Shown here one piece after another: positions 13,236 to 14,832 of a stretch of DNA of 14,832 nt. The translations under genes were made by a program, and so were the position numbers. Under the pieces are notes generated by a model that had not been told where the DNA came from, ran no database searches, and saw only the letters and a list, made by a program, of their open reading frames with translations. How positions within the stretch are numbered: the stretch's first letter is position 1; every line of letters starts with the position of its first letter. Origin of the DNA: CAMLHU01 sp031393795 (lineage in GTDB: Bacteria; Gemmatimonadota; Gemmatimonadetes; Gemmatimonadales; GWC2-71-9); the NCBI GenBank assembly GCA_031393795.1, contig JANMWE010000087.1:1-14832 (forward strand), written 5' to 3'.

Positions 13236-14651
13236 TCACTCCCCCGCATCGGGGTCATCCTCCGCCAGGGCGCCCACCGCGGAGAGCGCGGTGTGGTGCT
13301 GGACGGGGGCGTGAACGGTCTTCCGCACGAGGTCGGCGGTGCCGTTCACCTTGAGCTGGTCGAACAGGAACGTGAACGTCTTCTGCAGGTCGCCACCTAT
13401 CGCCGAGCGAATCTCGGCCGGGAGGCCCCAGCATTCCTTCTTGAACGGCCCGATCGCCTTCTTGCGGGCCTTGTAATAGAACTGTTCGTCGGTGTCGCCC
13501 GCCTTCTTCTCAGACTGGGCGTTCTCGTCGAGCCACCGGTACATCCGGGTACGCAGCTCGGCCGGGAGCTTCGGATGGTCGAAGATGAGGCTCTGAAAGT
13601 TGGTGGCCAGGTGGATCTCGCAAGTCTCGATGCGGGGGAAGTTCCCGAACGCGTCGGCCGGGAGGGTGCTGGCCCCGTGCTGCACCGCGCCGGCCATGTT
13701 GTAGTCGGCCTTGGCGGACTTGGTCAGCGCCTCGAGCGCCACCAGGTCGATCTTCACGTCGGCGATCTTGCCGTTGGGGAGCACCACGCCACCGTGGCTC
13801 GTGCCGGTCTGGACCGAGATCTTGCTGATCCCCTCCTTCACGCCGAGCTTCGCGATGGTGGCGTTGTAGCCGCCCATGAAGGCGTAGAGTTCCTCGACGG
13901 TGGAGTTCTTGTGCCCCACCTCGCCGATCTCGGCGCCGACCGAGACCGTCACACCCTTGGGCTCGCGGTCCCGGATGAACTTGGTGATCTCGGCGGCGCG
14001 CTCGAAGTTGACCCGCTGCTGCTCGGTGAGCGTGGCGTGGGAGAGGTCGACGAGTGTCGAGGTGTCGACGTCGATGTTATAGAAGCCGGCGGCCACTTCC
14101 TCGCCGATCAGCTTCTTCACCTCGCCCACCTCCGCCTCGGCGTCGGCCTGGTACTTCTTGGCGTTGACCTGGCAGTGGTCGCCCTGGATGAAGAGGGGAA
14201 GGTCGTACCCTTCGCGGAGCGCGGCGGCGGTCATCACGGCGACGTACTCGCCGGGGCGCTGTTCTGTGTAGGCGATCTCGGACCGGGCGATCTCGAGGAG
14301 AATGGCCCCCACCTTCCCGGCGATCGCGGCGCGGAAGACGGCGCGCGCCGAGTCGTAGGCCATCATCCGGATGTTGATCGCCGGGACGGTGAAGCCGCCA
14401 CATTCGCCGCGGCCGCGTGCCATGTAGAGCCCCTGGATCGAGGCGGGGCGGCACCCCATCGCCTGCCCCAGCTCCCAGAGGAGCCAGCGCGCGGCATCGC
14501 GGGTCTCCTCGTCGCCGAAGACCGCGTCCCAGGCGAGCCGGTCGGTCGCCACGGTGCGGAACTTGGCCGGGTCGGTCACCGTGACCTTGTTCCCCACCAC
14601 CTTCACGGCGCCGCCGAAGTGCGCCACGACCTGCTGGATATGGTCGGACAT
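13236..14651 (-). CDS. fba: Class II (zinc) fructose-bisphosphate aldolase-like enzyme, long form
   Basis: Likely cleaves or forms fructose-1,6-bisphosphate from dihydroxyacetone phosphate and glyceraldehyde-3-phosphate in glycolysis and gluconeogenesis. Family features: FTVPAINIR at 87-95, the QGDHC motif with Asp158 and His159, VSVGAEIGEVG with a glutamate near 241, GTSHGG with His286, and QHGAST with His325; together these supply the zinc ligands and catalytic Asp. At 471 residues it is longer than typical class II aldolases (about 300-360), with about 80 extra N-terminal residues and a long C-terminal region (FYYKARKKAIGPFKKE). GAGGAA lies upstream of the ATG at 14651. The substrate could be a related sugar bisphosphate; aldolase class is firm, substrate less so. 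Confidence 0.85.
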   Translation of the reverse strand: MSDHIQQVVAHFGGAVKVVGNKVTVTDPAKFRTVATDRLAWDAVFGDEETRDAARWLLWELGQAMGCRPASIQGLYMARGRGECGGFTVPAINIRMMAYDSARAVFRAAIAGKVGAILLEIARSEIAYTEQRPGEYVAVMTAAALREGYDLPLFIQGDHCQVNAKKYQADAEAEVGEVKKLIGEEVAAGFYNIDVDTSTLVDLSHATLTEQQRVNFERAAEITKFIRDREPKGVTVSVGAEIGEVGHKNSTVEELYAFMGGYNATIAKLGVKEGISKISVQTGTSHGGVVLPNGKIADVKIDLVALEALTKSAKADYNMAGAVQHGASTLPADAFGNFPRIETCEIHLATNFQSLIFDHPKLPAELRTRMYRWLDENAQSEKKAGDTDEQFYYKARKKAIGPFKKECWGLPAEIRSAIGGDLQKTFTFLFDQLKVNGTADLVRKTVHAPVQHHTALSAVGALAEDDPDAGE

Positions 14652-14681
14652 CAGTAATTCCTCGTGGATTCTTCAACCTCG

Positions 14682-14710
14682 AAAATACCGCCCGAAGTGG
14701 AGGCGCTCAA
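14682..14710 (-). promoter_or_regulatory. Probable sigma-70-type promoter of the aldolase gene
   Basis: The minus strand reads TTGAGC (-35; 14705-14710), 17 bases, then TATTTT (-10; 14682-14687). The predicted start near 14675 leaves a leader of about 24 bases holding the GAGGAA ribosome site (14658-14663). The -35 lies inside the left arm of an inverted repeat. Confidence 0.5.
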
Positions 14711-14764
14711 GGCGCGAGAGACGCGAAAGGCGCCCAGGAGGAGTTAGCCCCCTCTTGAGCGCCT
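14701..14764 (-). terminator. Inverted repeat between the right-edge gene and the aldolase gene
   Basis: Perfect 11-base arms AGGCGCTCAAG/CTTGAGCGCCT (14701-14711 with 14754-14764) flank degenerate words of the type AAGGCGCG. Similar GGCGC words continue to 14784. It may terminate the minus-strand gene that ends at 14785, but no T tract follows the stem. Confidence 0.5.
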
Positions 14765-14784
14765 TCCGCGCCTAGTGCGCCTTT

Positions 14785-14832
14785 TCACTCCACTCGGATC
14801 GTGTAGGCTCCCTTGCTGTCCCGCCCGATGCC
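14785..14832 (-). CDS. C-terminal end of an unrecognised protein (partial)
   Basis: The last 15 codons of a minus-strand gene are visible, ending GAYTIRVE before a TGA stop. The alternating hydrophobic pattern suggests a terminal beta strand. Too little is present to name a family. Confidence 0.4.
   Translation of the reverse strand, partial: GIGRDSKGAYTIRVE

Noticed and set aside
11862..14657. Two long plus-strand frames (11862-13223 and 13293-14657)
   Set aside because: They mirror yihY, the YtxH-like gene and the aldolase, all of which have clear family motifs on the minus strand.

Overview
The window is high-GC bacterial chromosome, densely coded and almost entirely on the minus strand. 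A linked mglB-mglA pair, an M14 peptidase fused to a glutamine-amidotransferase-like domain, and a dnaX-ybaB-recR cluster next to an SRP RNA suggest a Gemmatimonadota-like organism. That assignment is inference from gene content, not a database match. No mobile element, CRISPR array, tRNA or rRNA was seen.

Layout, read in minus-strand transcription order from the right edge. (1) The C-terminal codons of an unknown protein (14785-14832). (2) A group of a class II aldolase-like enzyme, a YtxH-like protein, a YihY-family membrane protein and a secreted M14 peptidase (14651-9155). (3) One plus-strand gene, ybjQ-like (8723-9043), sitting between two related palindromic repeats. (4) The SRP RNA gene ffs (8541-8446), then a tight cluster: dnaX, ybaB, recR, a 97-residue membrane protein, mglB, mglA, pgsA, cinA (8342-2180). 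Several of these genes overlap by one base (TGATG), so translational coupling is likely. (5) grpE-dnaJ (1986-303), ending in a large hairpin shared with a converging plus-strand gene whose last 44 codons are visible (3-137).

Functionally, the central cluster mixes the DNA polymerase clamp loader and recombinational repair (dnaX, ybaB, recR), a cell-polarity GTPase switch (mglB/mglA), phospholipid synthesis (pgsA) and nucleotide salvage (cinA). The last genes are the Hsp70 co-chaperones grpE and dnaJ; dnaK is not in the window.

The most unusual structure lies between the genes. Many intergenic spaces are filled by short degenerate tandem words of 7-9 bases, often followed by an inverted copy that can form a hairpin. 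The word differs from site to site. At cinA and dnaX the hairpin arm ends 2-3 bases before the start codon and no Shine-Dalgarno sequence is left. Similar octamer words also lie in frame inside the dnaX linker, next to a C7 run where loss of one base would give a 435-residue gamma-like protein.
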